A stretch of DNA of 64,000 bases. Origin: Bacteroidales bacterium. GTDB taxonomy: Bacteria; Bacteroidota; Bacteroidia; Bacteroidales; Muribaculaceae. Below, piece after piece: positions 8,656 to 17,212 of the stretch; position 1 is the stretch's first letter; every line of letters begins with the position of its first letter. The notes under the pieces were generated by a model. It saw only the letters and a list, made by a program, of their open reading frames with translations. It had not been told where the DNA came from and searched no databases. The stretch is taken from contig DXXM01000002.1 in NCBI GenBank assembly GCA_019416285.1, positions 62,001 through 126,000 on the forward strand. The letters run 5' to 3'. Made by a program: the position numbers and the translations under genes.

Positions 8656-9882
8656 ATGTTTAGGATCAACGACAATTTCACCAAGCTCCCGGCCTCATAC
8701 CTTTTCAGTGAGGTGGCAAGACGCGTCAAGGCATACGCCGACGCCAATCCCGGAGTAGAGATTATCCGTATGGGCATAGGGGATGTTACCCGTCCGCTCT
8801 GTCCGGCAGTCATCGATGCGCTTCACAAGGCAGTTGACGACGAAGGGTGCGGAGAGTCATTCCACGGCTATGGCCCCGAACAGGGCTATTCGTTTCTGAC
8901 GGATAAAATCTCTGAATATGAATACAGACGCCGCGGAATCGACATCGAACCGGACGAGATTTTCGTCAGCGACGGAGCCAAGAGCGACACGGGAAATATC
9001 GGCGACATACTCTCGACCACCAATCGTGTGGCCGTGACCGACCCCGTCTATCCCGTATATGTCGATACCAATGTCATGGGCGGACGTGCCGGTGAGCTTG
9101 GTGAGGACGGCCGCTGGAGCCGCATAGAATGTCTGCCTTGTACGGCTGAAAATTCCTTTGTCCCGGTATTGCCTGCCGAGAGGCCTGATGTAATCTACCT
9201 CTGCTATCCCAACAACCCTACCGGAACCACTCTCACCCGTGAGCAACTGAAAGTGTGGGTAGACTACTGCCGTGAAAACGGTGTGCTGCTCCTCTTCGAC
9301 GCAGCTTATGAAGCCTATATCCGAGAGGAGGATGTGCCTCATTCGATATATGAGATTGAAGGAGCCCGTGAGGTGGCCATCGAGTTCCGCAGCTATTCCA
9401 AGACAGCCGGTTTCACCGGAATCCGTCTCGGCTATACCGTGGTCCCCAAAGCCCTCAAAGGCATGGATGAAAATGGAGAGCTCGTCGGGCTCAACGCCCT
9501 CTGGCGCCGCCGCCAGACAACCAAGTTCAATGGTGCGAGCTATCTGACCCAGCGTGGGGCTGAAGCTCTTTATACAGAGGAGGGTCAGCGCCAGGTGCGT
9601 GAGACCGTAGACTATTATCTCGAAAACGCCCGTATGCTCCGCACAGGTCTCGCCGAGGCCGGTTATGAGGTCGTTGGAGGCATAAATTCTCCCTACATCT
9701 GGCTCAAGACGCCCGGCAATATGACCTCATGGGAGTTTTTCGACTATCTCCTTGACCGCTATCACATCGTCGGTACTCCCGGAAGCGGTTTCGGCCCCGC
9801 CGGAGAAGGCTATTTCCGCCTCACTGCCTTCAATACCCATGAGAACACACGCAGATGCGTGGAGCGTCTCGCCGGAAAATAA
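8656..9882 (+). CDS. dapL: LL-diaminopimelate aminotransferase
   Basis: A 408-residue fold-type I PLP enzyme that makes LL-diaminopimelate directly from tetrahydrodipicolinate with glutamate as amino donor, bypassing the succinylase and acetylase branches. Typical DapL features are the N-terminus 'MFRINDNFTKLPASYLF', 'RMGIGDVTRPL', 'FVSDGAKSDTGNI', 'YPNNPTGTTL' and the PLP lysine K249 in 'SYSKTAGFTGIRLG'. Its position after dapF groups the last two steps to meso-DAP. The glutamate it uses comes from nitrogen assimilation, for which glnN is the next gene. Confidence 0.95.
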   Translation: MFRINDNFTKLPASYLFSEVARRVKAYADANPGVEIIRMGIGDVTRPLCPAVIDALHKAVDDEGCGESFHGYGPEQGYSFLTDKISEYEYRRRGIDIEPDEIFVSDGAKSDTGNIGDILSTTNRVAVTDPVYPVYVDTNVMGGRAGELGEDGRWSRIECLPCTAENSFVPVLPAERPDVIYLCYPNNPTGTTLTREQLKVWVDYCRENGVLLLFDAAYEAYIREEDVPHSIYEIEGAREVAIEFRSYSKTAGFTGIRLGYTVVPKALKGMDENGELVGLNALWRRRQTTKFNGASYLTQRGAEALYTEEGQRQVRETVDYYLENARMLRTGLAEAGYEVVGGINSPYIWLKTPGNMTSWEFFDYLLDRYHIVGTPGSGFGPAGEGYFRLTAFNTHENTRRCVERLAGK

Positions 9883-9947
9883 ATCCGAAATCAAAACGTT
9901 AACAAATAAAAATTACCATAATTTCTTAATCCCCCCAACAACACATT

Positions 9948-12137
9948 ATGTCAAGCTTAAGATTCAAAGTAGTTGAAGAAGCTTCCAATCGCAAAGCTGT
10001 CCCCGTGAACATCCCAAAAGAACGTCCGCAGGAATATTATGCGAGCAAAGTGTTCAACCGTGCCAAAATGTTTGAGTATCTTCCTCTGGATACCTACAAG
10101 GCCCTTATCAATGCTATTGACAACAAACAGCCTCTTTCGCGCAAGGTAGCCGACAGTGTGGCTGAAGGTATGAAACAGTGGGCCATCGACAACGGTGCCC
10201 GCCACTACACACACTGGTTCCAGCCTCTGACCGAAACTACCGCCGAGAAACACGACGGTTTTGTGGAGCATGACGGCAAGGGCGGTATGGTCGAGGAATT
10301 CACCGGCAAGCTCCTCGTGCAGCAGGAACCTGACGCATCGAGCTTCCCCAACGGCGGTATCCGCAACACTTTCGAGGCCCGCGGTTACTCTGCATGGGAT
10401 ATTTCGTCGCCAGCATTTATCCTTCACAACACTCTTTGTATCCCTACTATATTCATCTCCTATACCGGAGAATCGCTTGACTACAAGACTCCTCTTCTCC
10501 GCGCTCTCTCGGCCGTAGACAAGGCCGGTACAGCCGTGGCTCGCTATTTTGACCCCGAAGTCAAGCATGTGATTTCAAATCTCGGATGGGAGCAGGAATA
10601 TTTCCTCGTTGACGAAGCGCTCTACAATGCCCGTCCCGACCTCGTGCTCACAGGCCGTACTCTCATGGGACATGAGTCCGCAAAGAACCAGCAGCTTGAG
10701 GACCACTACTTCGGCGCCATCCCCTCGCGCGTGGAGGCTTTCATGCTTGATCTCGAAATCGAGGCCCACAAACTCGGTATTCCCGCCAAGACCCGCCACA
10801 ACGAGGTGGCTCCCAATCAGTTCGAGCTCGCGCCCATTTTTGAGGAAACCAACCTCGCCAACGACCACAACATGCTCCTCATGTCGCTCATGAGCGAGGT
10901 GGCCGCACGCCATAATTTCCGTGTGCTTCTCCACGAGAAACCTTTCGCGGGCATCAACGGTTCAGGCAAGCACAACAACTGGAGCCTCGGCACAGACACC
11001 GGCACACTCCTTTTCGCTCCCGGCAAGACTCCGAAAGACAATCTCCAGTTCATCACCTTCATCGCCAATGTGATGGCAGCCGTCCACCGCCACAATGCGC
11101 TTCTCAAGGCTTCGATCATGTCGGCGACAAACTGCCACCGTCTCGGCGCTAACGAGGCACCCCCAGCCATCATCTCGATTTTCGCCGGCAGCCAGCTTTC
11201 GGAAATCATCAACAAAATCAAGAATTCCGACAAGGACGAGCTTATCGCTTTTGCCGGCAAGGAAGAGCTAAACCTCGGCGTGACTCAGATTCCCGAGCTG
11301 ATGATTGACAATACCGACCGCAACCGCACATCGCCTTTCGCTTTCACCGGCAATCGTTTCGAGTTCCGAGCCGTCGGTTCGAGCGCCAACTGCGCTTCGG
11401 CCATGATTGCGCTCAATGCTGCTGTGGCTGAACAGCTTGCCGACTTCAAGCAGAAGGTCGATTCCCGTCTTGAGGCCGGAGAGGAGCTTCACCACGCCCT
11501 TCTCGCCGAAATCAAAGCCCTGCTTCTCTACTCGGAGGCTATCCACTTCGATGGCAACGGCTATTCCGACGAATGGAAGGAAGAGGCCGCACGCCGCGGT
11601 CTTGACTGCGAGACCAACCCCGCACTCATCTTCGACGCCTATCTCCGTCCCTCGTCAATCGAGATGTTCCGCAAGACCGGTGTCATGAACCACGTGGAGC
11701 TTGAGGCCCGCAACGAGGTGAAGTGGGAAATGTATACCAAGAAGATTCAGATTGAGGCCCGTGTGCTCGGCGATCTCGCCATCAACCATATCATCCCTGT
11801 GGCAACACGCTACCTCTCGCTTCTTCTCGACAATATGGTGAAAATCCGCACTCTTTTCCCCGGCAACAAGGGCGAGGAACTTTCGTCGCAGGACGCCGTG
11901 ACCGTAGAGAAAATCATGCGTCACTGCTCCGTAATCAAGGAAGAGGTGGCCAAGATGGTCAACGCCCGTAAAGAGGCCAACAAAATTGATACGGAAAGAG
12001 AAAAGGCGCTTGCCTATTCACGTGAGGTCGCTCCCTGTCTTGAGGTGATCCGCTACCATATCGACAAGCTCGAGCTTCTCGTCGACAACGAAATCTGGCC
12101 GTTGCCGAAGTATCGTGAGCTTCTCTTTATCCGCTGA
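9948..12137 (+). CDS. glnN: glutamine synthetase type III
   Basis: A 729-residue protein, the length of the GSIII family found in Bacteroidetes and cyanobacteria and much longer than GSI. GSIII marks include the N-terminal 'YYASKVFNRAKMFEYL', 'THWFQPLTETTAEKHDGF', 'LGWEQEYFLVDEALY', 'KTRHNEVAPNQFELAPIFE', 'GINGSGKHNNWSLGTDTG' and 'NRTSPFAFTGNRFEFRAVGS'. It makes glutamine from glutamate, ammonia and ATP in the cytosol and acts as a dodecamer in characterised members. It follows dapL by 65 bp of A/T-rich sequence and ends at a good terminator. No PII gene or regulatory partner is adjacent. Confidence 0.96.
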   Translation: MSSLRFKVVEEASNRKAVPVNIPKERPQEYYASKVFNRAKMFEYLPLDTYKALINAIDNKQPLSRKVADSVAEGMKQWAIDNGARHYTHWFQPLTETTAEKHDGFVEHDGKGGMVEEFTGKLLVQQEPDASSFPNGGIRNTFEARGYSAWDISSPAFILHNTLCIPTIFISYTGESLDYKTPLLRALSAVDKAGTAVARYFDPEVKHVISNLGWEQEYFLVDEALYNARPDLVLTGRTLMGHESAKNQQLEDHYFGAIPSRVEAFMLDLEIEAHKLGIPAKTRHNEVAPNQFELAPIFEETNLANDHNMLLMSLMSEVAARHNFRVLLHEKPFAGINGSGKHNNWSLGTDTGTLLFAPGKTPKDNLQFITFIANVMAAVHRHNALLKASIMSATNCHRLGANEAPPAIISIFAGSQLSEIINKIKNSDKDELIAFAGKEELNLGVTQIPELMIDNTDRNRTSPFAFTGNRFEFRAVGSSANCASAMIALNAAVAEQLADFKQKVDSRLEAGEELHHALLAEIKALLLYSEAIHFDGNGYSDEWKEEAARRGLDCETNPALIFDAYLRPSSIEMFRKTGVMNHVELEARNEVKWEMYTKKIQIEARVLGDLAINHIIPVATRYLSLLLDNMVKIRTLFPGNKGEELSSQDAVTVEKIMRHCSVIKEEVAKMVNARKEANKIDTEREKALAYSREVAPCLEVIRYHIDKLELLVDNEIWPLPKYRELLFIR

Positions 12138-12160
12138 TATTCATCATGAAAAAACAGAAT

Positions 12161-12215
12161 CCGCTCTGCGGACACTGTCGACAATGTGGCGACGGTGTCC
12201 GAAGAGCGGTTCTTT
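12161..12215 (+). terminator. terminator of glnN
   Basis: A roughly 20 bp stem (12161-12180 with 12190-12209, two mismatches) is followed by a short T-rich run (TTCTTTG). It lies 23 bp after the glnN stop. Confidence 0.75.
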
Positions 12216-12243
12216 GCTTGATACGGTCTTGAAATTTTTTCTA

Positions 12244-12251
12244 TAATTTTG
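12244..12251 (+). promoter_or_regulatory. -7 box of the purF homologue
   Basis: TAATTTTG matches TAnnTTTG and lies 36 bp before the ATG. A TTG at 12218-12220 is 23 bp upstream, a tolerable -33 element. Confidence 0.55.
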
Positions 12252-12286
12252 CAGCTGAAATAATCTTATATCTATATATCTGTCAG

Positions 12287-14176
12287 ATGGAAATTCTGAA
12301 GCATGAGTGTGGAGTGGCAATGGTACGGTTGCTCAAACCACTTGAATATTACAAGAAGAAATACGGTACTTATTCCTACGGTATCAACAAACTCTACCTC
12401 CTGATGGAGAAGCAGCACAACCGCGGTCAGGAAGGCGCCGGTATCGGAGTGGTGAAAATGCACTCTGTCCCTGGCAACGAATATGTGTTCCGCGAGCGTG
12501 CTCTCGGCAAGGATGCCATTCAGGAAATATTCGACACCGTGAACCATAAGCTCTCCAAGGCAGACCTTGCGGAGCATGATGCCGAGTGGATTGAGCGCTA
12601 CGCGCCATTCCTCGGTGAAATCTACATGGGTCACCTCCGCTACTCAACCACCGGCAAGAGCGGACTCTCGTATTGCCATCCGTTTCTGCGCCGCAACAAC
12701 TGGCGCTCGCGCAATCTGTTGATGTGCGGCAATTTCAATATGACGAATGTCGACAAGGTGTTCGAGCATGTGGTTGCCTGCGGTCAGCATCCGCGCATCT
12801 ACAGCGACACCGTGGTGCTCCTCGAACAGCTCGGTGACGCTCTTGACAAGGAAAACCACCGCATCTACCGCCAGTATCGTGACTCGATGGAGGGACAGAA
12901 ACTGAGTGTCACCATCGAGGATAATCTCGACATGAAGCGGGTGCTTGCATCCACGGCTCCGCAGTGGGACGGCGGTTTCGTCATCTGCGGTGCCACCGGT
13001 TCGGGCGATATGTTTGCACTGCGCGACAGCCACGGCATCCGTCCGGCGTTCTACTATCACGACGATGAGGTGATAGTGCTCGCGTCGGAGCGTCCGGTGA
13101 TTCAGACCGTGTTCGATGTGCCGCGCCGCGAGGTGAAGGAGCTTGCTCCCGGCAGTGCGCTGATTGTGAGCAAGGCGGGTCACATGACCGTCACTGATGT
13201 TCTGGGCGAGGCCGAGAATCAGCGCTGCTCATTCGAGCGCATATATTTCTCGCGCGGCAGCGACGCCGACATTTACCGCGAGCGCAAAAAGCTCGGATGC
13301 AATGTGGTGCCGGCCATAATGGAAAGCATCGGCGGCGACCTTGATCATTCGGTATTCTCATTCATTCCCAACACGGCAGAGGTTGCGTTCATAGGCATGG
13401 TGACGGAACTCGGGCGCGAGCTCGACAAGCGTAAGGCTACGAAGATTCTCGATGCGCAGCGCGAGGGTACTCTCACTCCCGAGCGCCTGACCGAGATTAT
13501 GAATCATGACCTCCGTGTGGAGAAAGTGGCCATCAAGGATATAAAACTCCGCACATTCATAGCCGAAGGTGAGTCGCGCAACGACCTTGCTGCCCATGTC
13601 TACGACGTCACTTACGGTATTGTAGAGAATAATGTAGACAATTTGGTGGTCATCGACGACAGTATTGTTCGCGGTACCACTCTCAAGCAGTCAATTCTCA
13701 AGATGCTCGACCGCCTGCACCCGCGAAAGATTGTGGTCGTGTCCTCCTCGCCTCAGGTGCGCTATCCGGACTACTACGGTATCGACATGTCGCGCATGGG
13801 TGAGTTCATCGCGTTCCGCGCAGCCGTGCAGTTGCTCCGCGACAGGGGCATGGGGCATATCCTCGATGAGACTTACCGGAAGTGCAAGGCTCAGGAAGGA
13901 CTGCTTGACATCGAGGTCACAAACTGCGTAAAGGCTATCTACGCTCCCTTCACTCAGGAGGAGATTTCACGCAAGATTGTCGAGATGCTGACTGCCGACG
14001 GTTCAATCAATGCCGATGTCGACATCATATATCAGACTCTCGAAGGTCTGCGTGACGCAATCCCCGATTGTCCGGGCGACTGGTATTTCTCCGGCGATTA
14101 TCCGACTCCTGGCGGAACGCGCCTCGTCAACAGGGCATACATAAATTATTACGAAGGCAATACTGAAAAACGATGA
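12287..14176 (+). CDS. purF: amidophosphoribosyltransferase family protein (PurF homologue)
   Basis: A 629-residue protein with a class II glutamine amidotransferase domain followed by a phosphoribosyltransferase domain. The N-terminus 'MEILKHECGVAMVRL' puts the nucleophilic cysteine at position 8, so seven residues would have to be removed to expose it, as happens with the propeptide of the Bacillus enzyme. 'KQHNRGQEGAG', 'MGHLRYSTTGKS' and 'LCGNFNMTN' are glutaminase marks. The PRPP loop 'VVIDDSIVRGTT' sits near residue 455. At 629 residues it is longer than classical PurF (about 470-510), with extra sequence mainly between the domains and at the C-terminus. It probably makes phosphoribosylamine for purines. 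This long form is widespread in Bacteroidetes, and some genomes also carry a shorter PurF, so the physiological role is not fully certain. Confidence 0.8.
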   Translation: MEILKHECGVAMVRLLKPLEYYKKKYGTYSYGINKLYLLMEKQHNRGQEGAGIGVVKMHSVPGNEYVFRERALGKDAIQEIFDTVNHKLSKADLAEHDAEWIERYAPFLGEIYMGHLRYSTTGKSGLSYCHPFLRRNNWRSRNLLMCGNFNMTNVDKVFEHVVACGQHPRIYSDTVVLLEQLGDALDKENHRIYRQYRDSMEGQKLSVTIEDNLDMKRVLASTAPQWDGGFVICGATGSGDMFALRDSHGIRPAFYYHDDEVIVLASERPVIQTVFDVPRREVKELAPGSALIVSKAGHMTVTDVLGEAENQRCSFERIYFSRGSDADIYRERKKLGCNVVPAIMESIGGDLDHSVFSFIPNTAEVAFIGMVTELGRELDKRKATKILDAQREGTLTPERLTEIMNHDLRVEKVAIKDIKLRTFIAEGESRNDLAAHVYDVTYGIVENNVDNLVVIDDSIVRGTTLKQSILKMLDRLHPRKIVVVSSSPQVRYPDYYGIDMSRMGEFIAFRAAVQLLRDRGMGHILDETYRKCKAQEGLLDIEVTNCVKAIYAPFTQEEISRKIVEMLTADGSINADVDIIYQTLEGLRDAIPDCPGDWYFSGDYPTPGGTRLVNRAYINYYEGNTEKR

Positions 14177-15198
14177 AACCTCCGGCCTCTCTCCTTCACT
14201 GGGCAATTGTCGCCCTTGTGTTACTGACATTCCCGCTTCGGTCAATGTCCGCTGACGTGCGGGCTTTGACCGAGCGTCGTTATTATGACGTCCCTATCGT
14301 GCTCCGGGATTCGGTGATGATTTTCGGGCTTCCTGGGGACTCCGTGGCTCACTCCTACGTGTTTGAAGCGCGCGGGGCGATGGCCGGAATAGGGGAGCGG
14401 CAGGGCCTGTCGCCAAACTATTGGGGCATGGACCTCATAGGAAATGATGCGGACACTTTGCGTCTCACCCTGCGCCATGGAAACACCTCTTTCGGCGACA
14501 TTTTTGATAAACGGCAGACCCTGCTCTCGCTTGTGAGAGATGGTAAGGAGCTGTTTGTGAAAGATGCGGAAGGCTTCGGGACATCCTCGGGCGCTTACAA
14601 TACTCTGCGCTTAGAGGTTGACCGCGGGGAGGGTGTGCTGAGAGTGTCGGGTGGCGGCAGACTGGTGGATAACGTGATGTCGCTTCCCGTCGACGGTCTG
14701 GACGCGCTCTCGTCTGTCGAAGTGTGGAGCAGGGGAGAGCTAACCCTCTCAGCGATTTCGCTTGAAACGGAGAAATCGCCGGGACAGCTATATGCTACCC
14801 GATGGTCGCAGGATGAACTGACGGAGCATTTCCGAGCGTCGGAGGACGGTGTCGAAGGTTATTGGCGGTATCTTGACCGGGAGAATGACCCGCAGTATGC
14901 CCGTCCCGGCGGACGCTATCTGCTCGCGGTGGTGCGGTCTGAAAATGCCGATGGGGAATATGATATTGTCTATGTCGACGGGGCGGAGACGTGCCGCGAC
15001 CAGTGGCGCCCGATGATGCTCAAGGGACGGCTGAAACCGACGATTTTCGTCGGCCACTATGACCTTGAATGGATTGACTCGACCTTCGCGCCTATTGACC
15101 GTGACATTCATGCCACGATTACCGACGGCGCTATTCTGACACTATCATTCCCGCTGCTTAAGACGACATTGAGATTCTCGCGTATGCCCCTGAAATGA
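14173..15198 (+). CDS. exported protein of unknown function
   Basis: A 341-residue protein I do not recognise. Residues 1-26 form a signal peptide (hydrophobic 'WAIVALVLLTFPL', then 'RSMSA'). The rest is soluble, rich in beta-type sequence ('TLRLTLRHGNTSF', 'NTLRLEVDRGEGVLRVSGG'), and has tryptophan-rich stretches ('EGYWRYLDRENDPQYARPGGRYLLAVV') in the C-terminal third. No lipobox or catalytic motif is evident. The first half loosely suggests a laminin-G/jelly-roll sandwich, which is a guess. The ATG overlaps the purF stop by 4 bp (ATGA), so the two are translationally coupled although one product is exported and the other cytosolic. Confidence 0.6.
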   Translation: MKPPASLLHWAIVALVLLTFPLRSMSADVRALTERRYYDVPIVLRDSVMIFGLPGDSVAHSYVFEARGAMAGIGERQGLSPNYWGMDLIGNDADTLRLTLRHGNTSFGDIFDKRQTLLSLVRDGKELFVKDAEGFGTSSGAYNTLRLEVDRGEGVLRVSGGGRLVDNVMSLPVDGLDALSSVEVWSRGELTLSAISLETEKSPGQLYATRWSQDELTEHFRASEDGVEGYWRYLDRENDPQYARPGGRYLLAVVRSENADGEYDIVYVDGAETCRDQWRPMMLKGRLKPTIFVGHYDLEWIDSTFAPIDRDIHATITDGAILTLSFPLLKTTLRFSRMPLK

Positions 15199-15221
15199 CA
15201 TCGTGCGCTTGATTTATGCCG

Positions 15222-16097
15222 CTATAGACTTCCTATCACAAGGAATGTGAGGCCGATGAGGAGTATGGTGAGGTCAATGAGCTTGAGCTTGATGTTTTTC
15301 TCATGCAGGGCTATGACTCCATAGAAGAATGATACAATCACACTGCCGCGGCGAATCATCGAGACGACGGCAATCATTGAGCCCTCCATTGACAGACTAT
15401 AGAAATAAGCTATATCCGCGACGGTAAGGAAGAGAGAAATCAGAGGTATTGTCCAGCGCCATTTCAGAGGGGTCGCACCTTTGTGGCCGCGGAGTATCAG
15501 GCCGATGGTGATGCCCATGATTATCATCTGATAGAGTGAATACCACGCCTGCACTTCAAGCGGTTCGTAGCGGGTTAGAAGATATTTGTCGTAGAGAGCG
15601 CTGACCGCACCCATCGCCGTTGCTCCGATGGCCATCCACACCCATTTGCTTGATTTGAGTGAGAATCCTTCCTTGCCACCGACGCGGCTTATGAAGAATA
15701 GTGACCAGAATCCGAGAATCACACCTGCCCACTGCCATAGGTTGAGCCTCTCGCCAAAGATGATGAGGGCGCCGACAAGCACGAGCACAGGACGCGAGGC
15801 GTTGACCGGTCCGGCTATTGTCAGCGGCAGATGTTTGATGCTTGCATAGCCTAAGAGCCATGATGTCAGCACTATCGCCGACTTGATGAGGATGGCGCCG
15901 TGGCCGGCGAGCGTGTTTCCGAGACCATAGTTTCCGTGAGAGACACCGATGATTATGACCGGAAGCATGAAAAGCGAACCGAATACGGTGTTGAGAAACA
16001 GGACGCCGAGGACATTGTTGCCGTCAACCGACAGCTTCTTCATTACATCATAAAAACCGAGGCACAGGGCCGAGACAATTGCAAGTGTAACCCACAT
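15222..16097 (-). CDS. EamA/DMT-type membrane transporter
   Basis: A 291-residue inner-membrane protein with about ten hydrophobic segments arranged as two EamA repeats. Repeat-end marks include 'LPLTIAGPVNASRPVLVLVGALIIFGE' (first repeat) and 'GSMIAVVSMIRRGSVIVSFFYGVIALHEKNI' (second repeat), each ending in the helix-acidic residue pattern typical of the family. Substrates of this superfamily range over amino acids, metabolites and nucleotide sugars, and nothing here identifies one. It lies convergent to the purF-linked gene (23 bp apart) and 53 bp downstream of another minus-strand membrane protein, with which it may share a transcript. Confidence 0.8.
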   Translation of the reverse strand: MWVTLAIVSALCLGFYDVMKKLSVDGNNVLGVLFLNTVFGSLFMLPVIIIGVSHGNYGLGNTLAGHGAILIKSAIVLTSWLLGYASIKHLPLTIAGPVNASRPVLVLVGALIIFGERLNLWQWAGVILGFWSLFFISRVGGKEGFSLKSSKWVWMAIGATAMGAVSALYDKYLLTRYEPLEVQAWYSLYQMIIMGITIGLILRGHKGATPLKWRWTIPLISLFLTVADIAYFYSLSMEGSMIAVVSMIRRGSVIVSFFYGVIALHEKNIKLKLIDLTILLIGLTFLVIGSL

Positions 16098-16150
16098 AAG
16101 AGATGTGATTTTGACTGGATTTTCAAAAATTCCCGCAAAATTACATAAAA

Positions 16151-17044
16151 TCAGTGACTTTTCCTGCTGTTTGCCTCTCGAATTATGCGTTTGTATAAAG
16201 TCAGATTCTCCGGATCTTCATGGATGACCCTGTTTGAGCTTTCTTTGAGAGCCCTGACACGACGGTTAGGATTGAGGCCGAACATTGCCATGTCGTAATA
16301 GCCTATGAATTTGGAAAGCATGAATTTGTCAGCCACGAATATCCGTTGCGTGCGGATTCGTCCGGTTTTGCCGCTTGTCCAGCGCATCAGCGGCGGGATT
16401 TCGTGCATATAGTAGTCAGCCCGGGATTTCATGCTGTTGAAAGTCATGGGTGGAAAAGTGTCGGTGACGGAATATAGGTTTTCCAAGTCCTCGCCGGGGA
16501 TTGCGTATGTCACTGCGACACGGTATAATGTATCTGCCGTCATATTGTCTAAATAACATTTAGTCAGATCCATATCTTCGCCGGATTTCCAACCGTAGAG
16601 TCTTGTCGATGTGCAAGTTCCGTCGGAATTTTCGCAGACAGTTACCGTGTCAGGTATCAGCCACGTCAGAGCGGCCGCGGTTCCCATGCACATTATCGGA
16701 GCAAAGAGGAGCAGATAGATGCAGGTCACGGTCGCCCCGCCTTTCCCATACTTGCGTCGTGTCAGGAGGGTTGTCACGGCAAGCCCTAAGACACTCGCGA
16801 TGAGAAACACCACTGTTGCCGATGTGTCAAAGAGGAACTTGCAGGCGAGATAATACATGATCACAATAAAGACGCTCCATAGAAGAAGCCGGTAGCCCTT
16901 GGCTGAAGCATACATATTTTCAATGTCACCGTGACGCAATTGCCACCTCAGCGAACAGACAAAACACCAGTACGCCAGCACCACCGTGATACCGACCGCA
17001 ATAACCGAAGCCACACACTTAACAAAACTCCCCGACAATAGCAT
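16151..17044 (-). CDS. membrane protein of unknown function
   Basis: A 297-residue protein I cannot assign. It has four hydrophobic segments in the first 130 residues ('VIAVGITVVLAYWCFVC', 'LLLWSVFIVIMYYLAC', 'TVVFLIASVLGLAVTTLL', 'ATVTCIYLLLFAPIMCMG'). A roughly 150-residue soluble part follows, with several cysteines ('VCENSDGTCTS') and a basic C-terminus. There is no recognisable catalytic motif. It reads divergently from dnaN, and its ATG lies about 170 bp from the dnaN ATG. It may be cotranscribed with the EamA gene downstream. Confidence 0.6.
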   Translation of the reverse strand: MLLSGSFVKCVASVIAVGITVVLAYWCFVCSLRWQLRHGDIENMYASAKGYRLLLWSVFIVIMYYLACKFLFDTSATVVFLIASVLGLAVTTLLTRRKYGKGGATVTCIYLLLFAPIMCMGTAAALTWLIPDTVTVCENSDGTCTSTRLYGWKSGEDMDLTKCYLDNMTADTLYRVAVTYAIPGEDLENLYSVTDTFPPMTFNSMKSRADYYMHEIPPLMRWTSGKTGRIRTQRIFVADKFMLSKFIGYYDMAMFGLNPNRRVRALKESSNRVIHEDPENLTLYKRIIREANSRKSH

Positions 17045-17152
17045 TTGCTTTACAATGGATGAATAACAGAAATATTGATTGCTGCAAATATACAGATTTT
17101 TGTTTAATTATATCATCAGTTAAGAATACCCATTTAATTCCTGTGCTTAAAT

Positions 17153-17184
17153 TTTGCGTGGTTTTTAATTTTGTGCTAACTTTG
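17153..17184 (+). promoter_or_regulatory. dnaN promoter (Bacteroidetes type)
   Basis: A clean pair: TTTG at 17153-17156, 20 bp spacer, TAACTTTG at 17177-17184, 28 bp before the dnaN ATG. A second overlapping TAATTTTG at 17166-17173 is also present. Confidence 0.75.
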
Positions 17185-17212
17185 TGGGATAAAAACTCTA
17201 AAGATATCAGAA

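Noticed and set aside
12146..12240. Short cysteine-rich open frame starting at 12146 (MKKQNPLCGHCRQCGDG)
   Set aside because: It coincides exactly with the glnN terminator hairpin, and the CxxCxxC look follows from the inverted repeat.
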